Assembly: GCA_031262205.1 (NCBI GenBank)
Contig: JAISID010000023.1
Location: forward strand, 1 to 41,092
Length of the DNA stretch: 41,092 bases
Reading direction: 5' to 3'
DNA from: Holosporales bacterium
Lineage (GTDB): Bacteria; Pseudomonadota; Alphaproteobacteria; RUG11792
Of this stretch, positions 14,681 to 23,214 are shown piece by piece (the first letter of the stretch is position 1; the number at the start of each line of letters is the position of its first letter). Made by a program: the position numbers and the translations under genes. Under the pieces are notes generated by a model that was not told the DNA's origin, ran no database searches, and saw nothing but the letters and a program-made list of their open reading frames with translations.

Positions 14681-16618
14681 ATGCCTAATTATAACGTAGC
14701 GGTTCTTCGAGACCTAAACGATTCGTATTCATATTCGTTTGACAGCAATCTAGAAATCGGGCAATTAGTAATCGTTAGCTTTCGTAATAAAGACGTTGTC
14801 GGAGTTGTTGTTGACAATGCCAAAGCCTCGGACTTTCACGGCAAAATTAAAAAGGTTGAAGCTATTCTTCCATACCGTATTCCGAAAACGTATGTGAAGT
14901 TTGCAGAGTTTACGGCAAGGTATAATATGTCTCGAATAGGTTCGGTATTTAAGTTAATCGTTCCATTTTCAATAGATTCGATATTATCCAAAGAAAGAGA
15001 TATAAAAAGTTTCCGAGTCGCTAATTCAATAGATGTAGACTTAAGCGACGAACAAAAATCCGCCGTCGCTGACATTATAAAATTTAAGGACGGATTTAAG
15101 ACAATACTGTTGCATGGAATCACCGGTTCTGGCAAGACAGAGGTATTTTTGGAATTTGTAAAAAATATAAGTCGTCAAATTTTAGTATTAGCGCCAGAAG
15201 TCGCATTGTCGAAAGACCTGGCCAAAAAGGTATCTGAAAGATTGAACATTGAAACCTCTATCTGGCATAATTCTATTTCAAAAACCCAGAAGCTGTCGAT
15301 ATGGCGAAAAGCGCTCGACGGCAAACGGATAGCTGTGGTTGGAGCTAGGTCTGCGTTATTTATTCCATTTAGCGACCTTGGGGCGATAATCGTAGACGAA
15401 GAACACGACGCCTCCTTCAAGCAAAACGAAACGACTATTTATAATGCAAGAGATATGGCCGTTTATCTCGGATCTATCTTAAACATCCCAGTCATTCTCT
15501 CGTCCGCAACTCCGTCGGTTGAATCATACAACAATGCTAAATCTGGAAAGTACGAATATGTAAAACTAGAATCCAGATATTTTAAAAACGCAAGGCTTCC
15601 AACAATTATAATCGACGACTTAAGAAAAGAAAAATTAAAAGGAAGTTTAAGCCGACTTTCCATAGAGAAAATTGACGAATGTTTGAAGTTGAAAAAACAA
15701 ACGTTAATATTCGTCAATAGAAGGGGACATACGCCCAAAGTTCTTTGCAAATCCTGCGGCTGGAAAATAACGTGCCCAGGCTGCTCTTCTTGGCTGTGTT
15801 ACCACTACAGCTCAAACCAATTCGTATGCCATTATTGCGGCTATAAAACAAACGTTATATGTTCTTGCAAAGAATGTGGAAAAAACAATCTCGGCGGCAT
15901 AGGAACTGGAATCGAAAAGGTCTATGAAGAATGTAAAACGCTCTTTCCAAACGCAAGATTATTAGCTCTTTCAAGCGATGCCGTCGATACTCCTAATAAA
16001 ATTGAAAAGGCTCTTAATAAGATTAAAAATAACGAAGTCGACATTATCCTCGGGACTCAAATAGTCGCCAAAGGACATAATTTCAACAACTTAGCTCTGG
16101 TAATTGTAAGTTGCGTAGACGCTATGCTTTTCGGCGAGGATTTTAGGGCTACGGAGCGAGCATTCCAAACAATTTACCAAGTTGCGGGAAGAGCTGGCAG
16201 AACAGGTGAAAGTCGCTCTGAAGTTTTAATTCAAACATATAACCCTAATGAAGAACTAATAAAAATAATAGGAGAAAACGATATCGAGAGATTATATGAG
16301 ATCGAGATAAACAACCGCAAACATCTTAGAGTTCCGCCGTTCGGCAAGATGGCAAGCATAATCTTGTCCGCTCTATCGGAAAAAGAAGTCGCGGAATATG
16401 CCCGACAATTGGTCGTCAACGCTCCAAAAGCTGCGGGCATTAAAATTATGGGGCCGATTCAACCTGCGATGTATAAAATACGATCCAGATATCGCATGCG
16501 AATTTTGGTTGTCTCGAACCGTAAATTACAAAATTATATCAACAACTGGATTTTCTCTAAAAAAGTCCCCAATAATATAAGATTGACGATCGATATCGAT
16601 CCATACGACTTTGTGTAG
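14681..16618 (+). CDS. priA: Primosomal protein N' (replication restart helicase PriA)
   Basis: Superfamily 2 helicase that reloads the replisome at stalled forks. 645 residues. The N-terminal DNA-binding region begins MPNYNVAVLRDLNDSYSYSF. Walker A is HGITGSGKTEVF, the DEEH box is in IIVDEEHDASFKQ, and SSATPSVES is motif III. The zinc-binding insertion has eight Cys (CKSCGW, CPGC, CHYCG, CSCKECG). Late motifs include GTQIVAKGHNF and YQVAGRAGRTG. Third gene of the dsbB operon. Confidence 0.97.
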   Translation: MPNYNVAVLRDLNDSYSYSFDSNLEIGQLVIVSFRNKDVVGVVVDNAKASDFHGKIKKVEAILPYRIPKTYVKFAEFTARYNMSRIGSVFKLIVPFSIDSILSKERDIKSFRVANSIDVDLSDEQKSAVADIIKFKDGFKTILLHGITGSGKTEVFLEFVKNISRQILVLAPEVALSKDLAKKVSERLNIETSIWHNSISKTQKLSIWRKALDGKRIAVVGARSALFIPFSDLGAIIVDEEHDASFKQNETTIYNARDMAVYLGSILNIPVILSSATPSVESYNNAKSGKYEYVKLESRYFKNARLPTIIIDDLRKEKLKGSLSRLSIEKIDECLKLKKQTLIFVNRRGHTPKVLCKSCGWKITCPGCSSWLCYHYSSNQFVCHYCGYKTNVICSCKECGKNNLGGIGTGIEKVYEECKTLFPNARLLALSSDAVDTPNKIEKALNKIKNNEVDIILGTQIVAKGHNFNNLALVIVSCVDAMLFGEDFRATERAFQTIYQVAGRAGRTGESRSEVLIQTYNPNEELIKIIGENDIERLYEIEINNRKHLRVPPFGKMASIILSALSEKEVAEYARQLVVNAPKAAGIKIMGPIQPAMYKIRSRYRMRILVVSNRKLQNYINNWIFSKKVPNNIRLTIDIDPYDFV

Positions 16619-16770
16619 TCTCGCGAAAACGGCACTACAATAGTTTCCCAATCTTTTGCATCTTTTAATTTGAGCAAGGCTAGACTGCGACATAATAGAA
16701 AACGGATATTGGTTGTTTTCCTTATATCATAGATACTAGAAGAATAAAAATTTTGGAGAAATACTACAAT

Positions 16771-18522
16771 ATGAACGATGTATCTTATGAACAAGATTTT
16801 GAAGATTTGATTCAATCGGGGAAACTTAACAATATTTTTGGCGAAGACGGATATTTTAACGGTTATCCCGAGCGGTTGGAAAAGGAAAGCATTAGAAGCG
16901 TCGTATATGGAATATGTTCTTTGTATATGCAAAACAATAATCCTAAAATTCCATTCAGATATTTATACGGCGAAAAAACGAGAAGATCATTTGATATATC
17001 AGATTTAAAAAAGGAAGAGGCTTTATTTTTATATGATAAGTTGGATGAAATAGAAAATATTTTTGTGAAAACCAAGATAGCCGACGTATTGCAACATTCA
17101 AAATTATTGCCAAGCAAAGACAAATACAATGCGGCTAAAATCGCCATAAAAGGATACTATGAAATTATAGATAACTTACTGATTAAAAAACATTCCTATC
17201 GCCCCATGCAATTACCTCAAGCCGCACTATACATAGAAAGAGTCTGCAATTTAGTTAATTCTATGAAAGGCGCGAAGGAGGAGAAAAAGGAACTAAGAGG
17301 CAAAATATTAAAATACGCCGACGTAGATTGCGAACGCAGCGAATCTGCAAGACTATTATATTACTCCACCTGTTTTAAGGCAATATCCAGGTTAGATTTT
17401 CCCGATGACTCCGTATACCAAAAGTATTATGAAAAAACGCTGGCCATGATAAAAGACTTAGAAGAGTCGGATATTAAAAGTCTGTGGGTTCGTAGTTTTT
17501 ATGAATTAGCGAAAAAATTTACTAAAGATAAATTAAAACAAGATAAGCTAACGATAGACGAAGCTAAGACTTATGAAATGTCAGCTAAAGATGAGCCGGA
17601 CTTTAGAAAACGCGAGAGATTAAAAAAGGCTTTGCCATTATACCAAAAAATGGAAATGAATGAGGAAAAGGAACGTATAACGCTCGAGATAGAACGACTC
17701 GGAAATTGCTTCCCATCTCAAAACTTCGAAATTAAACTTGATGTTCCGCCAGAGATTATTAATGAAGCAACCGCTCGCGTTTCGGGAAAGAGTTTTAAAG
17801 AAGCTATTTTTAAGTTGTGTTCATTTTTCTATTTACCTAGCAAAGCAAACATTCGCGATGAAGTTAAAAAACAGCAGCTTCATATATCTTCTCTGAGCCA
17901 AAAGTCTATCTTCAACAAAGACGGCAGAATTACCGCCTCTTTTTCCCCTGGGGAAGAGATGGAAAATTTCTATGCGATAAGGCTGCTTAGGTATTCTTAT
18001 TATAGCGTTATTAAAGTTCAGGTTATTCCCGCATTAGAAAGAATAAACAACGAACATACCTTTTCCTGGACGGACATTATGGAGCTAGTAAGATATAGTC
18101 CTTTTGTTCCTGGAGGCTATGAGACTATTTTTGCAAAAGGCATATACTATTTCCTAATCGAAGAATTTTTAGAAGCCTCGCATTTGTTAGTCCCTCAAGT
18201 AGAAAAGTGTTTAAGAAATTTGTTATTTTCACGAAGAGTAACCTCCGTTATAAAAGATAAAAGAGAAGAAAGTAAAACAAATATAAAAGGACTACTAGAC
18301 AAATGTTTGGAAGGAAAAATTATTGGAGAAGATTTAGGTTGGCTTTTGGAAACGTATTTAATTTCAGACGCAGTAAATATAAGGCACAATATAGCTCACG
18401 GTAATATGGGCGACGAAGGAGAGCGTAATCTAGACGTTATTGCTTTATGCTATATCATATTCTTTTTGACTTTCTTCCACGAAGCGCAAGAGTATTTTGA
18501 TAAACAAAATATGGAGAAATAG
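16771..18522 (+). CDS. Large DUF4209-like protein with C-terminal RHNIAHG motif
   Basis: A 583-residue soluble protein with no signal peptide or membrane segment. ATG 16771 is chosen, with GGAG 12 bases upstream; a TTG at 16753 is the alternative. The N-terminal 330 residues are helical and TPR-like in feel (ALPLYQKMEMNEEKERITLE). Near the C-terminus, SDAVNIRHNIAHGNMGD resembles the DUF4209 signature RNxxxHG and also fits the Rx4H pattern of HEPN-type ribonucleases. It is monocistronic, between priA and tRNA-Arg. Proteins of this kind are sometimes found near phage-defence genes; a defence or RNA-cleaving role here is inference only. Confidence 0.6.
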   Translation: MNDVSYEQDFEDLIQSGKLNNIFGEDGYFNGYPERLEKESIRSVVYGICSLYMQNNNPKIPFRYLYGEKTRRSFDISDLKKEEALFLYDKLDEIENIFVKTKIADVLQHSKLLPSKDKYNAAKIAIKGYYEIIDNLLIKKHSYRPMQLPQAALYIERVCNLVNSMKGAKEEKKELRGKILKYADVDCERSESARLLYYSTCFKAISRLDFPDDSVYQKYYEKTLAMIKDLEESDIKSLWVRSFYELAKKFTKDKLKQDKLTIDEAKTYEMSAKDEPDFRKRERLKKALPLYQKMEMNEEKERITLEIERLGNCFPSQNFEIKLDVPPEIINEATARVSGKSFKEAIFKLCSFFYLPSKANIRDEVKKQQLHISSLSQKSIFNKDGRITASFSPGEEMENFYAIRLLRYSYYSVIKVQVIPALERINNEHTFSWTDIMELVRYSPFVPGGYETIFAKGIYYFLIEEFLEASHLLVPQVEKCLRNLLFSRRVTSVIKDKREESKTNIKGLLDKCLEGKIIGEDLGWLLETYLISDAVNIRHNIAHGNMGDEGERNLDVIALCYIIFFLTFFHEAQEYFDKQNMEK

Positions 18523-18616
18523 GCTGTATCATCCCTCTTGATAGAATAGCGTTAATGTCCGCTCGAAAACGTGGAAAAAGCAGCAAGGGGAAAATTTAAA
18601 ATCTTCTTTTAAACAA

Positions 18617-18693
18617 TGGTGTCCCCGGCGGGATTCGAACCCACGACCTCAGGATTAGGAATCCTACGCTCTATCCAGCTGAGCTACGAGGAC
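18617..18693 (-). tRNA. tRNA-Arg (anticodon CCU)
   Basis: A complete cloverleaf on the minus strand: acceptor GTCCTCG/CGGGGAC, D-stem GCTC/GAGC, anticodon stem TAGGA/TCCTG with loop TTCCTAA (anticodon CCT at loop positions 34-36), T-arm GGGTTCGAATCCC and an encoded CCA end. It reads AGG codons. It lies between the DUF4209-like gene and uvrC, opposite to both. Confidence 0.97.
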
Positions 18694-18804
18694 AAATTAC
18701 AAATTAAGGTACCATGAGACGCTAGAAATTTCAACAAGACGACAATGTTAATTCCCAAAAACAGATATAATACCCGTAGGTAAGTCCTTTCTCTCCCGGT
18801 TCGC

Positions 18805-20649
18805 ATGAAATCTTGGGAAGACATCTCTTTCATAATAAAAAGAGCGGCTAAAAAGGCCGGCTCTTATTCGGGAGTTTATAAAATGCTAGACGATAAAGGA
18901 GACGTTATCTACGTTGGGAAAGCGAAAAATTTAAAGAATCGATTATCGTCGTACGCTAAGTTTGACAATCTCTCAACTCGTATAAAAATGATGGCGTCGC
19001 GAATATGCGACATAGAAGTTATAGTAGTAAGCTCGGAAAACGAAGCGCTTCTTTTAGAGAGCAATTTAATAAAAAAACTTAAGCCGTTTTACAATATCTT
19101 ACTTAAAGACGATAAAACTTTTCCGTACATCGTTTTGGATGCGTCTCATGAATTTCCGAGAATCTTCAAGCACAGAACGCTGAAAGCCAAAGGAGCCAAT
19201 TTTTTCGGACCGTATCCTTCCGTACGCGCCCTTGACGAAACTATTAAAGTTATTCAAAAAACTTTCCTTCTTAGAGGATGCTCTAACAGTCATTTTTCAA
19301 ATAGACAAAGGCCTTGTTTACAGTATTTCATAAAAAGATGTTCCGCCCCTTGCGTTGGGAAAATTACAAAAGAAGAGTATGCTCGAAACCTAAAATTGGC
19401 GGAAGATTTGCTAAACGGGAAAGACGAAACCGCAAGAAAGATTTTAGTAAAACAAATGAAAACCGCCGCTGAAAAGAAAGATTTTGAACAAGCCGCCGTC
19501 ATAAGAGACAGACTGAGGGCAATCAGCGAAATTCAGTCTAAACAGTATATTCAAATCGATAGCCTGCAGCCTATAGATTTTATAGCGTTGGCAAGAAACA
19601 ATGAAAACGCCGTCGTAGGAGTAACGTTTTTTAGAGCTGGCAAGAATGTTGGAACGGAAACTTTTGTTTTAGAAAACACGAGCGGAAGCGATGATTCCGA
19701 TATTATCGCGTCGTTTATATCTCAGTTTTATAAAAAAGTTCCGCCGCCGTCGGTTATAGCGACAAATCGCGCTATCGCAAATTCGCAGGAACTTCGCGAG
19801 GAATTATACGAGACTTTGGGGTCTAATCATAAAATAATCGTAGCTAAACAAGGCGTATATAAACGCATAATCGCCTCGTGCCTTCTTAACGCCCAAATGA
19901 AGCTGAAAAGAGAAGACAAAAATCAGTTCGACGCGGAACTAGCTAAATTGTCTAACTTGGTTGGACTCTCGGCTATAAAACGTATGGAAATATACGACAA
20001 CAGCCACATTCAGGGGACTAACGCTTGCGGAGTTATGGCGGTTTTTGAAAACGGGGCGATACAAAAAAATAAAGCGAGAAGATTCAACATAAGCCCAGAA
20101 ATAGCAAACGGCGGAGACGATATAAGCATGATGAAATTTTCTTTGGAAAAAAGATTCAAATCCAAGAAAATACCGGAAAAGCCGGATTTAATTATTATAG
20201 ACGGCGGGAAAACCCAACTGTCCGCAGCTAATGAAATCGTCAAGAATTTTAAATCGTTTAACAATGTTAAAACGCTCGGAATTGCCAAACAAAACAATCG
20301 AAAAGTAGGAGACGAAAAAATCATACTTGAAAACGGAGAGGAAATAACGCTCGATAAAGACGACAAATTACTTTCGTTTCTAATAATGCTGCGAGACGAA
20401 GCGCACGAAACGGCCATAAGATTCCATCGTAAAAAACGACAAAAAGCTCTGTCACAATCGATTATAGACGATATTCCGTTTGTCGGCGTTCATAGAAAAA
20501 GGCTGCTTCTTGAACATTTCGGGTCTGCGGATTTCATAAAAAAGGCTTCTCTTGACGATTTAAAAATGGTAAAAGGAATTAACGATAAAGTTGCAGAGTC
20601 AGTCTTTAGATTTTTTAGAAATAACAATGAAGATAATAAAGCTGTTTAA
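18805..20649 (+). CDS. uvrC: Excinuclease ABC subunit C
   Basis: Makes both incisions in nucleotide excision repair with UvrB. 614 residues. The N-terminal GIY-YIG nuclease (~19-95) shows GVYKMLDDKGDVIYVGKAKN and the catalytic Glu in SENEALLLESNLIK. The UVR domain (~210-240) shows MKTAAEKKDFEQAAVIRDRL. The C-terminal RNase H-like nuclease shows IYDNSHIQGTNACGVMAVFE, IIDGGKTQL and RDEAHETAIRFHRKKR. Tandem HhH motifs end the protein. pgsA starts inside its last codons. Confidence 0.97.
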   Translation: MKSWEDISFIIKRAAKKAGSYSGVYKMLDDKGDVIYVGKAKNLKNRLSSYAKFDNLSTRIKMMASRICDIEVIVVSSENEALLLESNLIKKLKPFYNILLKDDKTFPYIVLDASHEFPRIFKHRTLKAKGANFFGPYPSVRALDETIKVIQKTFLLRGCSNSHFSNRQRPCLQYFIKRCSAPCVGKITKEEYARNLKLAEDLLNGKDETARKILVKQMKTAAEKKDFEQAAVIRDRLRAISEIQSKQYIQIDSLQPIDFIALARNNENAVVGVTFFRAGKNVGTETFVLENTSGSDDSDIIASFISQFYKKVPPPSVIATNRAIANSQELREELYETLGSNHKIIVAKQGVYKRIIASCLLNAQMKLKREDKNQFDAELAKLSNLVGLSAIKRMEIYDNSHIQGTNACGVMAVFENGAIQKNKARRFNISPEIANGGDDISMMKFSLEKRFKSKKIPEKPDLIIIDGGKTQLSAANEIVKNFKSFNNVKTLGIAKQNNRKVGDEKIILENGEEITLDKDDKLLSFLIMLRDEAHETAIRFHRKKRQKALSQSIIDDIPFVGVHRKRLLLEHFGSADFIKKASLDDLKMVKGINDKVAESVFRFFRNNNEDNKAV

Positions 20650-21241
20650 AGATAGACTAAGAACTTGTAAATGCAAAACGGCTTTAGAAACCTTGGGGAA
20701 CGTAATTTGCACGGTGCCGAATCTGCTCACCGTTTCTCGAGTGCTGCTGCTGCCAGTTTTCGCCGTAGGATTTTTTATGGAATCAAGATGCGGAGCATTC
20801 GTCTCATTGTTAACTTTTATTTGTTGTTGCATAACCGATTACTTAGACGGCTATTACGCAAGAGCTTATAAACAAACGACTAAACTCGGCAAAATACTAG
20901 ACCCTCTTGCCGATAAGATACTCGTATCAATAGCCGTTTTGTTTATAATCGGGTTTAACATGGTTTCAAAATACGCTATGATTCCTTCGGCAATTATTTT
21001 GTGCCGCGAGATTATGATATCGGGCTTGAGAGATTCCGAGGAATATTCCGGCGGGGATTTCCAAACTTCAGTATTGTCCAAATGGAAAACGGCGACTCAA
21101 ATGTTCTCAATCTCAATCATCCTATTTTCCGCAATTTTAAAATCCGACTGTATCTTGAAAATCGGCGAAGCAACGCTTTGGTTTTCTTCAGTTATCGCGG
21201 TACTATCAGGGTTTTTATATTGCCGACGATATATGGTCTAA
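20627..21241 (+). CDS. pgsA: CDP-diacylglycerol-glycerol-3-phosphate phosphatidyltransferase
   Basis: Inner-membrane enzyme of phosphatidylglycerol synthesis. The CDP-alcohol phosphatidyltransferase motif D-x2-DG-x2-AR-x8-G-x3-D-x3-D is complete (begins DYLDGYYARAYK, ends GKILDPLAD). The first helix carries VPNLLTVSRVLLLPVF. Five to six hydrophobic segments. ATG 20627 overlaps the uvrC end by 23 bases; a TTG at 20591 further inside uvrC is less likely. About 204 residues, slightly longer than E. coli PgsA because of an N-terminal basic stretch. Confidence 0.93.
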   Translation: MKIIKLFKDRLRTCKCKTALETLGNVICTVPNLLTVSRVLLLPVFAVGFFMESRCGAFVSLLTFICCCITDYLDGYYARAYKQTTKLGKILDPLADKILVSIAVLFIIGFNMVSKYAMIPSAIILCREIMISGLRDSEEYSGGDFQTSVLSKWKTATQMFSISIILFSAILKSDCILKIGEATLWFSSVIAVLSGFLYCRRYMV

Positions 21242-21627
21242 CTGTTCGATCATAATTAAAAACGGTTTTTTAAACATCTAAATTCTTCTAGCAAACCAGG
21301 CTATTTGCAGAGCTAAAACAACTTTAATAATTTTTCTCAAAAAAGATTATGCGAAGTGGAAAATTTTATGCTATGATTACTTTCCCAACGGAAGCGCCGA
21401 CGCGATAAATTGAGTCGGCTAGTTTGGATTTGCTTTGGAATTACAAAGGTTTCCAAACCAATTCCGTCGGATAAGCGGAGCATCAAAACTCAACTTATTA
21501 GATATACGCATCTACCAGATAAAAACCTGGAAGGAAGAATTGACGCTCGAATTAACAAGTATCGCGATACTTTGCGAATAGAACGACTTTTTGCAAAGTA
21601 TCGCCAAAGAAGAAAGGTAATACAAAA
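21242..21627 (+). other. Intergenic with several hairpins before a secreted protein
   Basis: No recognised gene. From about 21396 there are successive inverted repeats: GCCGAC/GTCGGC (21396-21419), GGAATT/AATTCC (about 21437-21465) and GCGATACTTTGC/GCAAAGTATCGC (21564-21604, perfect 12 bp). A TTG-initiated frame 21410-21631, rich in Arg/Lys, ends in an ATGA overlap with the next gene, but it runs through these hairpins and is more likely a by-product. The segment may be a structured leader. Confidence 0.45.
21564..21604 (+). promoter_or_regulatory. Perfect 12-bp stem-loop just upstream of a start codon
   Basis: GCGATACTTTGC (21564-21575) and GCAAAGTATCGC (21593-21604) leave a 17-base loop and end 23 bases before the ATG at 21628. 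The AGAAAGG ribosome site lies just outside the stem. It could act as a leader structure, a processing site or a mobile-element footprint. Confidence 0.5.
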
Positions 21628-22156
21628 ATGAAAATAAGTAAAGCATTATTATTTGCTTCGGCAATAGTAACCGTATGCATCGCGTTCAAAGCAAACGCCG
21701 CCCCAGGGCCAATCGAGGACTATCGTTTTCAGCTAGCAAAACTAGGATATAAGACTATGGAGTCACCTTCCGATCCATATGCTTTCCCGCCGAGGGAATC
21801 GGAATATGTAATGAACGTTTATTATGCCGAAAATGCTTTGAGGGAAGACGGGGAAGATCCTTATCCTTTCGGTTTTATACCAAATGAAAAAGAACCCCAA
21901 ACTGATTTAGAGAAAACACTTGTCTCAGCTGTCGCTGAACTTCATAAAAAGATTAGCGAGGGACTGGCGGATTCGGCCGACCGAGAGGGGGGTTTACAAG
22001 AGGATATAATCGTTTCTTCCGTACAAATGCAGACGGTAAAGTGCATGTCTTCGTATGGCCAGGAAGAGTACTCTAAATTCAACAAGAATGAAGCATTACT
22101 TCGGCGAAAATAAAGAAGGTCAAACGCATGTCTTCGTATCTCCAAAGTATCGTTAA
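21628..22156 (+). pseudogene. Secreted hypothetical protein, probably frameshifted near its 3' end
   Basis: ATG 21628 follows AGAAAGG. The product begins with a clear signal peptide (MKISKALLFASAIVTVCIAF, then KANA-APG). The mature part is acidic, with no recognised domain. The main frame stops at 22113. However, a second frame around 22026-22071 reads NADGKVHVFVWPGR and a third, ending at 22156, reads KHYFGENKEGQTHVFVSPKY. Both carry a G-x-x-HVFV motif and look like two copies of one element. The strong terminator begins 22 bases after 22156, which suits that end better. Two small indels may have broken the original gene; if not, the short form of 161 residues is expressed. Confidence 0.5.
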
Positions 22157-22177
22157 AGCGCTTCTTAAAACAACATT

Positions 22178-22212
22178 CAGGCTAGTCTCTATAGGACTAG
22201 CCTGCTTCTTTT
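22178..22212 (+). terminator. Rho-independent terminator
   Basis: CAGGCTAGTC (22178-22187) and GACTAGCCTG (22195-22204) form a perfect 10-bp stem with a 7-base loop, followed by CTTCTTTT. It serves the secreted hypothetical gene and lies downstream of bioY on the other strand. Confidence 0.88.
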
Positions 22213-22283
22213 CATATTGTTAGACGGGCGATTAAAGGGAATTATCCCTGCGACATTTCAAGACGCAAATAACTATTTAGGTT

Positions 22284-22778
22284 TTAATTTGCCTTTTTCT
22301 TACAAAGGATTCCGCATACGACGGCTATCTTCAAGGCGTCGACTACTAAAAACGGAGCGACTCCTAAAGCAAAAACAGACGACAACGGAACAAATTTCGC
22401 AAGCCATGCGCAGCCGAATAAATATACTATAAGGCACCCGCTCGCGCAAGAAGTTATCAATGAAAATCCCTTCCTAAATAAAATCCCTATGATAGGAGCG
22501 GCAAATATCATCCCTACGAGATATCCCGAACCTGGCGAACCCCAGCCGCCTCCGCAAAATACAGGCAGACCGCAAATCCCACAGGCAACGTAGCCTACGA
22601 CGGCGGCAAACGACTCTCTTGGATTCAAGACCAAACCCAAGAAATATACGGCCATCAATTGCCCCGTTATAGGAACGGGATAAAGCGGAATCACAAATTT
22701 AGAGCTTACCATAAGAAATAACACGGAAAACAAAACTCTCGTCGCGCTAAATTCTTCTCTCCTTAACTGGAAAATCAT
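22284..22778 (-). CDS. bioY: Biotin transporter BioY (substrate-binding S component)
   Basis: Membrane S component for biotin uptake, working alone or with an ECF module. 164 residues with about six hydrophobic segments. Family marks are PLYPVPITGQLMAVYFLGLV, GYVACGICGLPVFCGGGWG and SPGSGYLVGMIFAAPIIG. The ribosome site GGAGA lies 8 bases before the ATG. No biotin synthesis genes are seen in the window; host-dependent bacteria commonly import biotin this way. Confidence 0.92.
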   Translation of the reverse strand: MIFQLRREEFSATRVLFSVLFLMVSSKFVIPLYPVPITGQLMAVYFLGLVLNPRESFAAVVGYVACGICGLPVFCGGGWGSPGSGYLVGMIFAAPIIGILFRKGFSLITSCASGCLIVYLFGCAWLAKFVPLSSVFALGVAPFLVVDALKIAVVCGILCKKKAN

Positions 22779-22794
22779 ATTATATTCTCCATAA

Positions 22795-22826
22795 ATTGAT
22801 AAGATTATCTCTTAAATTTTATCAAT
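22795..22826 (-). promoter_or_regulatory. Inverted repeat in the bioY upstream region
   Basis: ATTGATAA (22795-22802) and TTATCAAT (22819-22826) are perfect 8-bp arms around 16 bases, ending 16 bases before the bioY start. It could be a repressor operator; it is not an exact match to the known BioR box (TTATMKATAA). TTGATA also resembles a -35 hexamer. Confidence 0.4.
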
Positions 22827-23182
22827 ACCTTACAGCCCGTTGCAAAGCATTTTTTCGGAGTCGCGCCCGTCGCGTTCGGCAAAACGCGGTTGCGAATTGT
22901 TCGAATTTCCCTACTTATAGTAAGTCCTAGTTTTTATCTGCTCCTGAGATACCTAAGAGATAATCCCCATTTTAGCTCGCGTCGTGAAACATTACTCCCT
23001 AGAACCCAGGATGACGGGTTAGAGGTAAGTAAGCGACGTTGTCTCTAAATTCAAAATTTTCACGAAACATTTTTGTTTTTCAATCAAGAAGAGTGTTTTA
23101 TGAGCAATTCGCTTGTCGCGATAAGTCGCGATAAAAATATTAGAAACTTCAGACGGGCGTAACCAAAATTAATCAAGCGTGT

Positions 23183-23188
23183 TATAAT
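23183..23188 (+). promoter_or_regulatory. -10 element of the purA promoter
   Basis: Perfect TATAAT 27 bases before the purA ATG. No convincing -35 hexamer sits at normal spacing. Confidence 0.5.
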
Positions 23189-23214
23189 AATTTTTTAACA
23201 ACAATAGAGAAAAT

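Larger units (their letters stand above)
22779..23214. other. Divergent intergenic region bioY/purA
   Basis: No gene is seen in these 436 bases. It holds an inverted repeat in front of bioY (22795-22826), a small hairpin CGCGTT/AACGCG (22871-22888), a short tandem GTCGCGATAA repeat (about 23115-23133) and a TATAAT before purA. Confidence 0.5.

Noticed and set aside
21410..21631. TTG-initiated frame upstream of the secreted hypothetical, ending in an ATGA overlap
   Set aside because: It runs through several inverted repeats, has no ribosome site and no family match; the overlap is probably chance.
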